Shown: positions 44,342 through 54,325 of the stretch, piece by piece | Layout: each line of letters opens with the position of its first letter | Numbering within the stretch: the stretch's first letter is position 1 | Assembly: GCF_937903345.1 (NCBI RefSeq) | Contig: NZ_CALCZQ010000031.1 | Span: 62,001-126,000, forward strand | Direction: 5' to 3' | From: an uncultured Emticicia sp. | GTDB taxonomy: Bacteria; Bacteroidota; Bacteroidia; Cytophagales; Spirosomataceae | Length of the DNA stretch: 64,000 nucleotides | Program-made: the position numbers and the translations under genes | The notes under the pieces: generated by a model | Database searches by the model: none | The model's input: only the letters and a program-made list of their open reading frames with translations | Told to the model about the DNA's origin: nothing

Positions 44342-45025
44342 CTACTTGGTTCGATAAGGTAAATTTTTTGCAACCTGATTGAGCAAGCTTGTAGAAAGTT
44401 GATGCGGCGTATCCATGCGATTGTTTGGTTGATTAGAAAGAGTCGAGGACCAAACTATTTCTCCACTGGCAGCATCAAAAAGTTTTACATCGGTTTCTAC
44501 GCCATCGTTGAACCTTGTATTTTCCATCATTACAGGCGAGATAGACATTGTGCGGTCGGTTGGGCGACTGATTTTTATAATTAATTCGCCAAAAATAACA
44601 GCATCCACACCTAAAAGTTTCGCCAAATCAGCTTTATTCTGAAACTTAACATCTTCTATATGAATACCATTTTCAGCCAAAACCCTATTGGTTCGAGTAA
44701 AATCTTGAAAAGCAATTTCATAGCGGCCTTTTTCTACTTGTTTGGCCACGGTCATAAAAAACTCTTTTTGAGCATCAAAGCTTGCTTCTTGTTCTTGTTT
44801 GCTGTAGGAATGTCTTTCTTGAATTGGGTTTCTTTTTTTCTGTGTTGAATAATCAAGCGGATTCTGAAACTGAACACCAAAAGGCAAAATTGCGATTTTT
44901 TTATGCGTATTTTTGATAGTAGCGAAGTTTTCGGCAACAAAATCTTTTGACGAGGCACAGCCAGATAGAATCAAAGCAACCAAAGCAATGGCCAGTAAGC
45001 CTTTATTTATTTTTGAAGTCTTCAT
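44342..45025 (-). CDS. lipoprotein of unknown function (GNA1162/LpoB-like fold)
   Basis: 227 residues with a clear lipobox (LILSGCASS). The mature part has THKKIAILPFGV, then an alpha/beta region with LAKLLGVDAVIFGELI and VKLFDAASGEIVWSSTLS, a pattern seen in CsgG/LpoB and GNA1162-type proteins. It likely lies on the periplasmic face of the outer membrane and may activate or scaffold an envelope enzyme. Function unknown. A hairpin-prone stretch (about 44250-44310) precedes yebC. Confidence 0.8.
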   Translation of the reverse strand: MKTSKINKGLLAIALVALILSGCASSKDFVAENFATIKNTHKKIAILPFGVQFQNPLDYSTQKKRNPIQERHSYSKQEQEASFDAQKEFFMTVAKQVEKGRYEIAFQDFTRTNRVLAENGIHIEDVKFQNKADLAKLLGVDAVIFGELIIKISRPTDRTMSISPVMMENTRFNDGVETDVKLFDAASGEIVWSSTLSNQPNNRMDTPHQLSTSLLNQVAKNLPYRTK

Positions 45026-45135
45026 TTTATATTTGGTTTTATATAGTTAACGGATTTTGATAAGTCTTTTATTATGAGAATGATTTTTTTAATTGAAACG
45101 TTGTAAAGAAATATAAATAATTGAGAGCAGCCTCT

Positions 45136-46203
45136 GTGCAGCGAAAAATCATACATATTGATATGGACGCATTTTTTGCGTCAGTAGAGCAGCGTGATTA
45201 TATAGAATTGCGTGGAAAACCCGTTGCCGTAGGTGGAAGTAGCGAACGTGGTGTTGTGGCAGCGGCGAGTTACGAAGCTCGAAAATTTGGTGTTCGTTCG
45301 GCTATGTCTTCCCGAATTGCAAAACAAAAATGCCCAAATCTGATTTTCGTAAAACCTCGATTTGAAGTTTATAAACAAGTTTCGAGAGAAATTCATGAGA
45401 TTTTTTTGGAATATACTCCTTTAGTTGAGCCGCTTTCGCTTGATGAAGCCTATTTGGATGTAAGCGAAAACTTGAAGGGGATTTCGACTGCTACCGAAAT
45501 TGCCCAAGAAATTAAAGTCAGAATCAAAGAAAAAACTATGCTTACTGCTTCGGCGGGAGTTTCGGTCAATAAATTTTTGGCAAAAATCGCTTCCGATTAC
45601 CGCAAACCCAATGGACTTTTTGTGATAAAACCTTCACAAGCTGAAAGTTTTGTAGAAATGCTAGAAATTAGCAAATTTCATGGTATTGGCAGAGTTACTG
45701 CCGAAAAAATGCATAAAATGGGCATTTTCACTGGAAAAGATTTACGAACGAAAAGCGTGGAATTTTTAGTAAATAATTTCGGTAAAGTTGGACGTTATTA
45801 TTTCAATATTGCTCGTGGCGTCGATAATCGAGCGGTAAACCCCGATAGCATCAGAAAATCGGTAGGTGTAGAAAATACTTTCGACCGAGATTTGACCGAA
45901 CCTGACGATTTATATCTCGAACTCGATGATATTGTCGAACAACTTTGGCAAAGAATGCAGCGAGCCAATGCTTTCGGTAAAAGTATTACACTAAAAATAA
46001 AATTTGCCGATTTTGAGAGCATTACTCGAAGCCGAACCACGCAAATTGCGGTTTTTGAGAAAGATTTTTTGGCAAAAATCGCCTATGAAATGCTCAATAA
46101 TCTGCTTCCGATGCCCAAAGGTGTTCGTTTGATTGGTGTATCATTATCAAACCTCGAATTTGCCGATGAAATGATTGGTCGCCAACTTACCCTGAGTTTT
46201 TGA
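45136..46203 (+). CDS. dinB: DNA polymerase IV
   Basis: 355 residues from a GTG at 45136. Pol IV copies past damaged bases with low fidelity. Signatures: RKIIHIDMDAFFASVEQRD with the first metal aspartates, the SLDEAYLDVSEN motif, SAGVSVNKFLAKIASDYRKP, and the little-finger start after FGKVGRYYFNIARGVD. No in-frame ATG lies before the catalytic motif: the possible starts are a TTG at 45121 and a GTG at 45136. The latter gives the family's usual short run before IIHIDMD. The non-ATG start may limit its level. No C-terminal beta-clamp binding motif could be stated with confidence, though QLTLSF at the end is such a form. Confidence 0.94.
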   Translation: MQRKIIHIDMDAFFASVEQRDYIELRGKPVAVGGSSERGVVAAASYEARKFGVRSAMSSRIAKQKCPNLIFVKPRFEVYKQVSREIHEIFLEYTPLVEPLSLDEAYLDVSENLKGISTATEIAQEIKVRIKEKTMLTASAGVSVNKFLAKIASDYRKPNGLFVIKPSQAESFVEMLEISKFHGIGRVTAEKMHKMGIFTGKDLRTKSVEFLVNNFGKVGRYYFNIARGVDNRAVNPDSIRKSVGVENTFDRDLTEPDDLYLELDDIVEQLWQRMQRANAFGKSITLKIKFADFESITRSRTTQIAVFEKDFLAKIAYEMLNNLLPMPKGVRLIGVSLSNLEFADEMIGRQLTLSF

Positions 46204-46275
46204 TTCTTTGCTCAAAACCTTCGAGTTTTAAATCTAATCCATTTAATTTGTGTGGTTAAAACTCAAATCTATCCA

Positions 46276-49200
46276 ATGACCGAATTAACTTATCAACAAT
46301 TACAAATATCAACCTCACTTGCCGAACAAATTGCGTTTGAGTTTTTCAATATTAAAGGAAACGCCATTCCTTTGGCCGGAGAAATTGACTTTAATTTCAA
46401 AATCACCTGCCACGAAAAATCGTATATTCTAAAAGTAAGCCGCCCAACTACGGCTATAGAATACCTGACTTTTCAAGACGAATTACTTAAACACCTCGAA
46501 CAAAAATCACAAGATTTTAAATATCCAAAATCTTATAGAAATACTGATAACCAAGGCATTTTCGACTACATTGATGCTCAAGGTAGTATCAGAAAAGTAC
46601 GACTTTTAGAATGGATTGATGGGTATTTGTATTCGACCGTAAATCCGAAAAGTGAAAATCTCAGATTCTCACTTGGACAAAAATGTGGACAAATAACCAA
46701 CGCACTTTTAGATTTTAATCATGCTTTGTCCCATCGAACTTTCGACTGGAATTTGGCCAATGCTCTCTGGGTAGAGCAATATGTTGGGCTGTTTTCAGAA
46801 AAAGAACTCGAAATCGTCGGTTTTTTCATAGAAAAATTTAAAGCCATTCAGCCACAGTATCAAAATCTTAGAAAAAGTACGATTCATAACGATGCCAATG
46901 ACAATAATATCGTTGTTTCGCATCAGTTACAAAATCCGACGGTTGAGGCGATTATCGACTACGGCGATAGCGTTTACTCGCAGATTATCAATGATTTATC
47001 GGTTGTTTTGGCTTATGGAATAATGGATTTCGAACAACCTTTAGCAGCTGCAAAGGCAATTATATCTGGCTATCATCAGCAGTTTCCACTTTTAGATGAA
47101 GAATTGAAGGTGCTTTATACCACAACTGCCATGCGTTTAGTGATTAGTGTCACTAAATCGGCCATTAATAAAAAGAAAGAACCTGAAAATACGTATTTGC
47201 TCATCAGCGAAAAATCTGCCTGGCGGCTTTTGGAGCAATGGAAAAATATTTCGGAAAATTATGCTTATTATACATTTAGAAGTGCTTGCGGTATGACAGC
47301 TTGCAGTAGCTATGAAGCGTTTGTAAAGTACACTCAAAATACCAACTGGACGATTGAAGATTTGATTCCCGAAAGTAAAAATAAAACCATCGCTCCGCTC
47401 GATTTATCTATTGCTTCTACTTTTATAGGTAATTTTAGTAATTACATTAATTCGGTCGCACTCGATGATAAAATTAGTCGAAAAGTGAAGGAAGAAGATG
47501 TGCTTTTTGTGGGTGGTTATGGCGAACCAAGACCCATTTACACAACTGATGCTTTCAAAATAAAAACCAACGAAGGCTACGAGCATCGCACGATTCATAT
47601 CGGTGTCGATTTTTGGACTTTGGCTTATTCGGCCATATATGCTTTAGAAGATGGCGAGGTTTTTAGTTGTCATAATAATGACCACCCGAAAGATTATGGT
47701 CCAACGCTTATCTTAAAACATCAAGTCAACGATTTAGTATTTTATACACTTTATGGGCATCTTACAAAAGAAAGTTTGGCCGATAAATTTGTAGGAAAAA
47801 TCATCAAAAAAGGCGAAAAAATAGCCGAAATTGGTCTTGAATCAGAAAATGGAGCTTGGTCGCCACACTTACATTTTCAGATAATTTTAGATATGTTGGG
47901 GCATGAAAATGATTTTATTGGAGTTTCAAGTCCGAGCAATTGGCCGATTTTTTCGAGCATTTGTCCTGATCCAAATCTTCTTTTCAAAACGCCATTATTT
48001 AATTCAAAAAAACATACCGACCAACTCGACCAAATAAATTATCGAAAACAGCATTTGGGCAGAAGTCTAAGTTTATCTTATGACAAACCGCTGAAAATAG
48101 TTAGAGGCGAAATGCAATATTTGATGGATGAATTTGGGCAAAAATACCTTGATACAGTCAATAATGTAGCTCATGTGGGTCATGAACACCCAAAAGTTGT
48201 AGAAGCAGGGCAGCAACAAATGTCGGTTTTGAATACCAATACTCGATATTTAAATGATGAAATACTTGAGTTTGCCAACGAATTGCTCGCTACTTTCCCC
48301 GAAGAATTATCGGTGCTACATTTTGTGAATTCGGGTAGCGAAGCCAACGAACTGGCTCTCCGAATGGCCAAAGCCATGACTGGCGAAAAAGATATAATTG
48401 CTTTAGAAATTGGCTACCACGGAAATACGCAGGCTTGTATTGACATTAGTTCGTATAAGTTTGATGGAAAAGGCGGTAATGGCTGCCCTGAAAACACGCA
48501 CATTGTTCCGCTGCCCGATGCTTTCCGAGGGATTTATCAAGGCGAAAATACTGGAGAAAAATACGCCAAGCATGTCGAAGAAGCAATTCTAAAAATACAA
48601 TCAAAAAATAGAAATGTAGCGGCTTTTATTGCTGAGAGCATTGTGAGTTGTGGAGGGCAAATTGATTTGCCTGAGGGATATCTAAAAGACGCTTACCGAT
48701 ATGTGCGTGAGGCGGGTGGCATTTGTATTGCCGATGAAGTCCAAGTTGGATTTGGGCGAGTGGGTAAAGTTTTTTGGGGATTTCAGTTACAAGGAGTAGT
48801 ACCAGACATCGTTACGATGGGAAAACCGATAGGCAATGGACACCCATTGGCGGCCGTTGTATGTACTAGAGCAGTGGCCGACGCCTTTGCTAATGGTATG
48901 GAATTTTTCAACACTTTTGGTGGAAATCCCGTTTCGTGTGCGATTGGGCGACAGGTTTTACAGGTAATTGAAGAAGATAAACTTCAAGAAAATGCCTTAG
49001 AAGTAGGTGAATACCTAAAAAAACAACTAAAAAGCCTACAAGACAACTATCCGATTATAGCTGATGTAAGAGGAGAAGGTTTATTTTTGGGAATCGAATT
49101 AGTTAACGAAATCAAAACGCCGCTACCCGACCATACAAATTATTTAGCTAACCGAATGAAAGACTTTAAGATTTTGATGAGTGTCGATGGTCCGCAGCAC

Positions 49201-49305
49201 AATGTACTCAAAATCAAACCTCCGATGTGTTTTTCTAAAGTAAACGCCGATTATATGCTAGAGGTTTTGACAAAAGTTTTGAACGAAAGTTTCATGATTA
49301 ATTGA
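46276..49305 (+). CDS. three-domain fusion: APH-type kinase, M23 peptidase-like, class III aminotransferase
   Basis: 1009 residues from the ATG at 46276. Residues about 1-330 are an aminoglycoside/choline-kinase-like phosphotransferase with the catalytic loop HNDANDNN (His 204) and IIDYGDS. About 400-570 is an M23 (LytM) domain with the zinc motifs HIGVD (His 441) and PHLHF (HLH 531-533). About 580-1009 is a class III aminotransferase with the PLP lysine in TMGKPIGNGHP (Lys 850) and GYHGNTQACIDIS. Relatives of the last domain include ethanolamine-phosphate phospho-lyase, which would suit a kinase partner. The order is seen elsewhere but its purpose is not settled. A terminator follows. Confidence 0.9.
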   Translation: MTELTYQQLQISTSLAEQIAFEFFNIKGNAIPLAGEIDFNFKITCHEKSYILKVSRPTTAIEYLTFQDELLKHLEQKSQDFKYPKSYRNTDNQGIFDYIDAQGSIRKVRLLEWIDGYLYSTVNPKSENLRFSLGQKCGQITNALLDFNHALSHRTFDWNLANALWVEQYVGLFSEKELEIVGFFIEKFKAIQPQYQNLRKSTIHNDANDNNIVVSHQLQNPTVEAIIDYGDSVYSQIINDLSVVLAYGIMDFEQPLAAAKAIISGYHQQFPLLDEELKVLYTTTAMRLVISVTKSAINKKKEPENTYLLISEKSAWRLLEQWKNISENYAYYTFRSACGMTACSSYEAFVKYTQNTNWTIEDLIPESKNKTIAPLDLSIASTFIGNFSNYINSVALDDKISRKVKEEDVLFVGGYGEPRPIYTTDAFKIKTNEGYEHRTIHIGVDFWTLAYSAIYALEDGEVFSCHNNDHPKDYGPTLILKHQVNDLVFYTLYGHLTKESLADKFVGKIIKKGEKIAEIGLESENGAWSPHLHFQIILDMLGHENDFIGVSSPSNWPIFSSICPDPNLLFKTPLFNSKKHTDQLDQINYRKQHLGRSLSLSYDKPLKIVRGEMQYLMDEFGQKYLDTVNNVAHVGHEHPKVVEAGQQQMSVLNTNTRYLNDEILEFANELLATFPEELSVLHFVNSGSEANELALRMAKAMTGEKDIIALEIGYHGNTQACIDISSYKFDGKGGNGCPENTHIVPLPDAFRGIYQGENTGEKYAKHVEEAILKIQSKNRNVAAFIAESIVSCGGQIDLPEGYLKDAYRYVREAGGICIADEVQVGFGRVGKVFWGFQLQGVVPDIVTMGKPIGNGHPLAAVVCTRAVADAFANGMEFFNTFGGNPVSCAIGRQVLQVIEEDKLQENALEVGEYLKKQLKSLQDNYPIIADVRGEGLFLGIELVNEIKTPLPDHTNYLANRMKDFKILMSVDGPQHNVLKIKPPMCFSKVNADYMLEVLTKVLNESFMIN

Positions 49306-49312
49306 TAGAACA

Positions 49313-49350
49313 AAAAAAATGCCTCTCACAATTAAGTAAGAGGCATTTTT
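49313..49350. terminator. bidirectional terminator
   Basis: AAAAATGCCTCT (49315-49326) pairs with AGAGGCATTTTT (49339-49350), with A and T runs at either side, between the fusion gene and the convergent secDF. Confidence 0.9.
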
Positions 49351-49414
49351 ATGGTTACGTAGTAGGGTTATAGCAAACCTTATTATATAAAATACATTTT
49401 AAAAAAGCGAAAAA

Positions 49415-52400
49415 TTAAGACTTTTTACTTTTCTTAACTTCTTGAGTTGCTACAACTGGAATTGATGCCAATTTGGCTTCCTCGTTTTTTATATCACGTT
49501 GCATCGAATCAACAACGATTGGAGTGGCTACGAACAATGATGAGTATGTTCCTACGATTACACCAATAAACATTGCAAATACAAAACCACGGATAGTTTC
49601 GCCACCAAAAATCATTAATACTAATAATACAACCAAAGTAGAAAAACCTGTTACGGCCGTACGGCTAAGTGTTGCATTCAAGGCATTGTTGATAACCGTA
49701 GGAATATCTTCTTTCACGCCACGCTTTTCGGTTAAGTATTCACGCACACGGTCAAAAACAACCACCGTATCATTCATAGAATAACCCATGATTGTTAGAA
49801 CCGCACCAACAAATGCTTGGTCAACATCAAGAGAGAATGGCAACCAACCACGGAATATTGAGAAGATACCGAGGATAATGGCAACGTCGTGGAATAAGGC
49901 AACCAATGCTCCATAACCAAACGCCAATCGGCGGAAACGAACAAAGATATAAACAAACACTAAGATGATAGAAAGTAATACGGCTTTTATAGCACCACCA
50001 ATGGCATCATTTGCAATTGTTGGACCAACTTTCGATGAACTTGTCACTGCACCTTTATTGCCATTAACGTTTACCAAAGCAGCATTTAGGCTTGTTTCAA
50101 TTTGTTTTTCAACTTCTGGATTTGTGTTTGCAATTTTATAAGGAGTTGTAATTTTCACTTGGTCGAAACCTCCAAAAGTTTTTACCTCAACTGCTTGTCC
50201 TTCAAAAGTTGTTTTTACAGCTTTGCTTACATCTTCAGTATTTACGGTTTGCTCGAATTTCGCTACGTACGTACGACCACCCAAGAAATCAACACCTAAA
50301 CCAAAACCTTTGAAGAAAATAGAAACAATACCCGCAATGATAATCGCACTTGAAATAGTGTAGTACAATTTACGTTTCGATACAAAATCAAAGTTTGAAT
50401 CTTTGAATAATTTCTCAGTCCATTTTGTGAAGAAAGAAACCGTTTTTCCTTTGCTGATATAATATTCAAATAATAATCTTGAAACGAAAATCGCCGAGAA
50501 TAATGAAGTGAAAATACCAATTAAAAGTGTAGTTGCAAAACCAAGAATCAAGCCCGAACCAAAGATAAATAATACAGCACCAGTGATTAAAGTAGTAACG
50601 TTTGAGTCAATGATTGATGACATCGCATTTTGGAAACCATCACGCACCGCAATTGGGAATGTTTTACCCAACAATAATTCTTCTTTGATACGCTCGTAAA
50701 TCAAAACGTTTGCATCGACCGACATACCCACCGACAATACTAAACCTGCAATACCTGGCAATGTAAGTGTTGCACCAAAAGATGCCATTACACCTAAAAG
50801 TAAGAATAAGTTTACGATAAGGGCGATGTTGGCAATCAAACCGGCTTTGTTATAATAAATCATTACGAAAGCCAAAACGAACAATACACCAATAATTGAT
50901 GAAAGAATACCCGCACGAGCAGCTTCCGAACCAACCGTTGCACCTACGATATCCTCAGAAATAATATTTGTTGGAGCAGGAAGTTTACCGGCTTTCAACA
51001 CATTTGCAAGGTCAAGAGCTTCTTCAACCGTAAAGTTACCGCTGATACTTGAGCGTCCACCACCGATTTCACCGTTTACGTTTGGAGCAGAATAAACAAA
51101 ATTATCAAGGATAATAGCTACTGGACGACCGATGTTAGCACCTGTCAATGCTTTCCATTTTCTTGCACCTTCGGCATTCATTTGCATTTCAACGGCTGGC
51201 TTTCCTCTTTCGTCAAAATCTTGTGAAGCGTTTGTAACCACATCGCCTTCCAAAGGAGCTTTGCCTAAATCTTTTACGAAATACATATCAACGATTTCTT
51301 CGTTTACGTTTGTTCCGTTTGCACGTGCTTTTACATCATATAATGCACTTGCATTTGATGGAAAAAGAGTCTGAACATCTGGTCGACGCATGATTTGATT
51401 TACGCGAGATGTGTCTTTTATGCGTACAGCGACACCATAACCAGTTCCGATAAATAAGTTACTGAAGGCATTGGTTTGGCGTTGTGCCAACGCTGCTGAG
51501 TCTTTCTTAGAAGTATCAGTTTTGCTTCCGCTAGCCAATTTAGCTGCTAAGCTGTTTTTTGATGTATCTTTTGTGGAAGTCGCTACGTTATCGCCTTTTC
51601 CTGCGGCAGCCGTTGCTGCAATTTTGCTTAAACTTGACTTGTCAGCTGCTTTAGCCTCAGCATCCATCTGTAATAAAATAGCCGCCAAACCATCAAATGC
51701 TGGAGCGATTTCCTGCATTGTGTAAACTTCGCAGAACTCCAATTTTGCAGCACCCGAAAGTAATTTACGTACACGTTGTGGGTTGTCAACACCTGGTAAT
51801 TCAACTTGAATACGGTTAGTGCCTGATAAACGTTGTAAATTTGGATTTGATACACCAAATTTATCAACACGCGTTTGTATGATACGGAACGCACGGTCGA
51901 AAGCACCATCAACTTCTTTTTTGATATAGCTAATTACCTGGCTATCCGATGATTCTAAGCTCAAAATACCACGGTTTGAACTATTTGAAAAAATACTCGC
52001 CAATTTTGTATCCGGAGCGACTTTCTTTAATTCATCAGCAAACAAATCAACGAAGTTTGTACTGCTTGTCGCTGCTCTTTCTTGTGCATTCGAAATAGCT
52101 GCCGCTACTTTTGGGTCACGTGAGCCAGCCAATGCACGAACAATTTCAGTAGGAGAAACCTCCAAAATAACACTCATACCACCCTGAAGGTCAAGACCTA
52201 AGCCTAACTCTTGTTTCATTAGGTCTTCGGTAGTTGTCATTCCTAAGAAAACAGGTTGTTTCCATAATGAATCCAAATAACGTTGTTTTTTTGAATAATC
52301 AAGTTTACCTGATTTATCGGTTCCATACGCTTCTGCGTCTTTTCTAATATCATTGGCCTTCCAAGTACGAGCCAAGAAATAAATACTAATTGCTAAAAAA

Positions 52401-52438
52401 GCCACCATTAAGGCAACTATACCACCTTTGTTTCTCAT
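49415..52438 (-). CDS. secDF: fused protein translocase subunit SecDF
   Basis: 1007 residues. SecD and SecF, separate in most Proteobacteria, are joined as in other Bacteroidota. They use the proton gradient to pull proteins through SecYEG. SecD part: GLGLDLQGGMSVILEV, VDKFGVSNPNLQRL, a low-complexity serine/lysine/alanine insert of about 60 residues (about 265-330), and LNGEIGGGRSSISGNF-type with FTVEEALDLANVLKAG. SecF part: the GLGVDFLGGRTYVAKF motif and the six-helix core with SMNDTVVVFDRVRE and STLVVLLVL. Total about 12 membrane segments. It is alone; a small hairpin repeat lies just upstream. Confidence 0.97.
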   Translation of the reverse strand: MRNKGGIVALMVAFLAISIYFLARTWKANDIRKDAEAYGTDKSGKLDYSKKQRYLDSLWKQPVFLGMTTTEDLMKQELGLGLDLQGGMSVILEVSPTEIVRALAGSRDPKVAAAISNAQERAATSSTNFVDLFADELKKVAPDTKLASIFSNSSNRGILSLESSDSQVISYIKKEVDGAFDRAFRIIQTRVDKFGVSNPNLQRLSGTNRIQVELPGVDNPQRVRKLLSGAAKLEFCEVYTMQEIAPAFDGLAAILLQMDAEAKAADKSSLSKIAATAAAGKGDNVATSTKDTSKNSLAAKLASGSKTDTSKKDSAALAQRQTNAFSNLFIGTGYGVAVRIKDTSRVNQIMRRPDVQTLFPSNASALYDVKARANGTNVNEEIVDMYFVKDLGKAPLEGDVVTNASQDFDERGKPAVEMQMNAEGARKWKALTGANIGRPVAIILDNFVYSAPNVNGEIGGGRSSISGNFTVEEALDLANVLKAGKLPAPTNIISEDIVGATVGSEAARAGILSSIIGVLFVLAFVMIYYNKAGLIANIALIVNLFLLLGVMASFGATLTLPGIAGLVLSVGMSVDANVLIYERIKEELLLGKTFPIAVRDGFQNAMSSIIDSNVTTLITGAVLFIFGSGLILGFATTLLIGIFTSLFSAIFVSRLLFEYYISKGKTVSFFTKWTEKLFKDSNFDFVSKRKLYYTISSAIIIAGIVSIFFKGFGLGVDFLGGRTYVAKFEQTVNTEDVSKAVKTTFEGQAVEVKTFGGFDQVKITTPYKIANTNPEVEKQIETSLNAALVNVNGNKGAVTSSSKVGPTIANDAIGGAIKAVLLSIILVFVYIFVRFRRLAFGYGALVALFHDVAIILGIFSIFRGWLPFSLDVDQAFVGAVLTIMGYSMNDTVVVFDRVREYLTEKRGVKEDIPTVINNALNATLSRTAVTGFSTLVVLLVLMIFGGETIRGFVFAMFIGVIVGTYSSLFVATPIVVDSMQRDIKNEEAKLASIPVVATQEVKKSKKS

Positions 52439-52443
52439 ATCTT

Positions 52444-52474
52444 AAAGCCCCCTAACCCCCAGCGGGGGAACTTT
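52444..52474. repeat. REP-like G/C-rich hairpin upstream of secDF
   Basis: CCCCC (52456-52460), AGC, GGGGG (52464-52468), with outer AAAG/CTTT, in AT-rich DNA. It abuts the secDF start on the upstream side. Confidence 0.55.
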
Positions 52475-52648
52475 TTATAAGTTATTTTTCATGTTTTGAG
52501 GGTCAAATAAAAAACATGATTTTTAGAATAAACAAATTGAATTGTCCACATACGATTGCGAGCAAAATACTGCTTTATAAATAATCGCTTTGAGACGAAA
52601 AAAGGAAACCAATAAACTGAAAGACTGTTTATTGAAAATTGAAGACTA

Positions 52649-53011
52649 TTATGGGGCGTTGGGAGCAATAAAATGCTCGTAGAGATTCTCGAAATAAGAA
52701 AGTATGAAAATAGGCTTGGTGAAAACTTTAGCCTTTTTTTCGATATTTAAATAAATAACTTGCGGAGTAGGTAAAATGAGGTCGTCGTGGTTGAAGTTGA
52801 ACGCATGGCTAGGTACAACCACCTCCAACGACAACTCGCTAACAACTGATTGGTTTTCAGATTGCTGCTTTTTGCCAGAATTCTCTTGCTTTGGTTTATT
52901 GGGCTTATCATGTTTTTGTTGGGGTAGCTGCTTACCAAAAACGCTCGTCAGCATCACCATCGTGAACATCAAAAGTCCAAAAGCACGTGATATGTAGGAG
53001 TAATTTTTCAT
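52649..53011 (-). CDS. small secreted protein, unknown function
   Basis: 120 residues with a signal-like start (ISRAFGLLMFTMVMLTSVFG), then a lysine/glutamine/asparagine-rich low-complexity run (KQLPQQKHDKPNKPKQENSG), and a beta region ending FENLYEHFIAPNAP. I do not recognise the family. The short length, leader and patchy composition suggest a periplasmic or surface protein of this lineage. It lies between secDF and an AraC-type regulator, all on the same strand but with large gaps. Confidence 0.6.
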   Translation of the reverse strand: MKNYSYISRAFGLLMFTMVMLTSVFGKQLPQQKHDKPNKPKQENSGKKQQSENQSVVSELSLEVVVPSHAFNFNHDDLILPTPQVIYLNIEKKAKVFTKPIFILSYFENLYEHFIAPNAP

Positions 53012-53149
53012 TTAATGAACGCAAAGCTACAAGAATTTCTCGAAATATGTCAAATCTTATGTCAAAAATTCAAAAATGTAGCTTTGGTAAAGTTAATAGT
53101 ATCACAATGGATTGTCTAATGAATTATTTATAGATTGGCCCTTTAGGTT

Positions 53150-54274
53150 TTAAACTTCTTCAAATCGACTGGGAGATTGACCGGTAAATTTCTTAAATGC
53201 TCGATTGAAGGTAGCTTTTGAATTAAATCCGCATTCGAAAGCTACCGCCAAAATCGTATAGTTTTGATTTTTTGGGAGTTTTATTTGTTTTTTGAACTCT
53301 TTTACTCGGTATTCGTTCACAAAATCATTGAAATTTTTACCAAAAGTTGAATTTATCGCCGCCGAAAGTACCGACGTATTGGTTTTTAGTTTCTGAGCCA
53401 TATCGCTCAAAGAAAGTTCGGGTTCGAGGTAGAGTTTTTCTTCAAGCATCGAATTTTCTATTTTTGTTCTTAACTCTTCAAAGTTATTCTCTTTTGGCTC
53501 ACTTGTGGCAATTGTGGTTAGTATTTCTTCCTGTAATTTATTCTTTGAGCTATATACCAAACGTAAAGGCTGATACTGTGTAAATCCAGTGATACCAACA
53601 TAGCAGATAATTAAAACTGTAAACAAATGCCACCACCAATCTTGCTCGAACGGCAAATCACCGAGTAGTTTATCGGCAAGGCCCCAAGCCCATTTGAATA
53701 TTTCGCCTGCGATTAATAGATAAATAAAATTTCGTAGCCAAACAAAACTAATTGTATCAGTATTAGAAAATTGTGTTTCTGTCCAAATGCGATATTCTTT
53801 ATAAATTCGAAGCGATTGATAGAAATAATAAACATAAGAAGTGCAAATTGCTATTATATCAAGCCAGCCCAAATAATTGAAAAACGTTGAATTTCTAAAG
53901 CTAGATATGACTTCATTTCCCTGCAAGAAAACTACAAAATTGATACTGAAATAGATGAAATATGGCAAATAATGCAGGAAATAAAACGGTTTAAAACGAA
54001 AATCTCTGTTTATTTGGGCTTTTAGATAAAAATAAATAGTTGGTGCAAATGCCAAAGAAAAATAGCGTGGAAAGCCATCGAATTTTTCCCACAAAATATT
54101 TATTCCCGCAAAGCCGAAGGTATAATCTTGGATTTCCATTGCTAGAAAAAACATCACCCAGCCTAAAAACTTATCAGAAAGACGTTCTTCTTGCCAAGCT
54201 CTGCACCAAAGCAAAATGGCAAAAAGTAAAGCCAAAAAATAACCAAATTGTAGCGGAGTGGTGTATATTGACAT
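53150..54274 (-). CDS. AraC family transcriptional regulator with membrane N-terminus
   Basis: 374 residues. The first about 240 have around seven hydrophobic segments (LALLFAILLWCRAW, VMFFLAMEIQDYTF, SLAFAPTIYFYLKAQ and others), and the last 100 are an AraC-type double HTH: LSLSDMAQKLKTNTSVLSAAIN and YTILAVAFECGFNSKATFNRAFKKFTGQSP. Membrane AraC regulators of this kind sense signals in the membrane. The next gene (DUF2807) on the same strand upstream is a candidate partner, 51 bp away. Its target genes are unknown. Confidence 0.9.
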   Translation of the reverse strand: MSIYTTPLQFGYFLALLFAILLWCRAWQEERLSDKFLGWVMFFLAMEIQDYTFGFAGINILWEKFDGFPRYFSLAFAPTIYFYLKAQINRDFRFKPFYFLHYLPYFIYFSINFVVFLQGNEVISSFRNSTFFNYLGWLDIIAICTSYVYYFYQSLRIYKEYRIWTETQFSNTDTISFVWLRNFIYLLIAGEIFKWAWGLADKLLGDLPFEQDWWWHLFTVLIICYVGITGFTQYQPLRLVYSSKNKLQEEILTTIATSEPKENNFEELRTKIENSMLEEKLYLEPELSLSDMAQKLKTNTSVLSAAINSTFGKNFNDFVNEYRVKEFKKQIKLPKNQNYTILAVAFECGFNSKATFNRAFKKFTGQSPSRFEEV

Positions 54275-54325
54275 TTGTCAGGGGATGTTTTTTTGTAAAA
54301 CAATTTAATTTCTGCTTTGTTAGAT

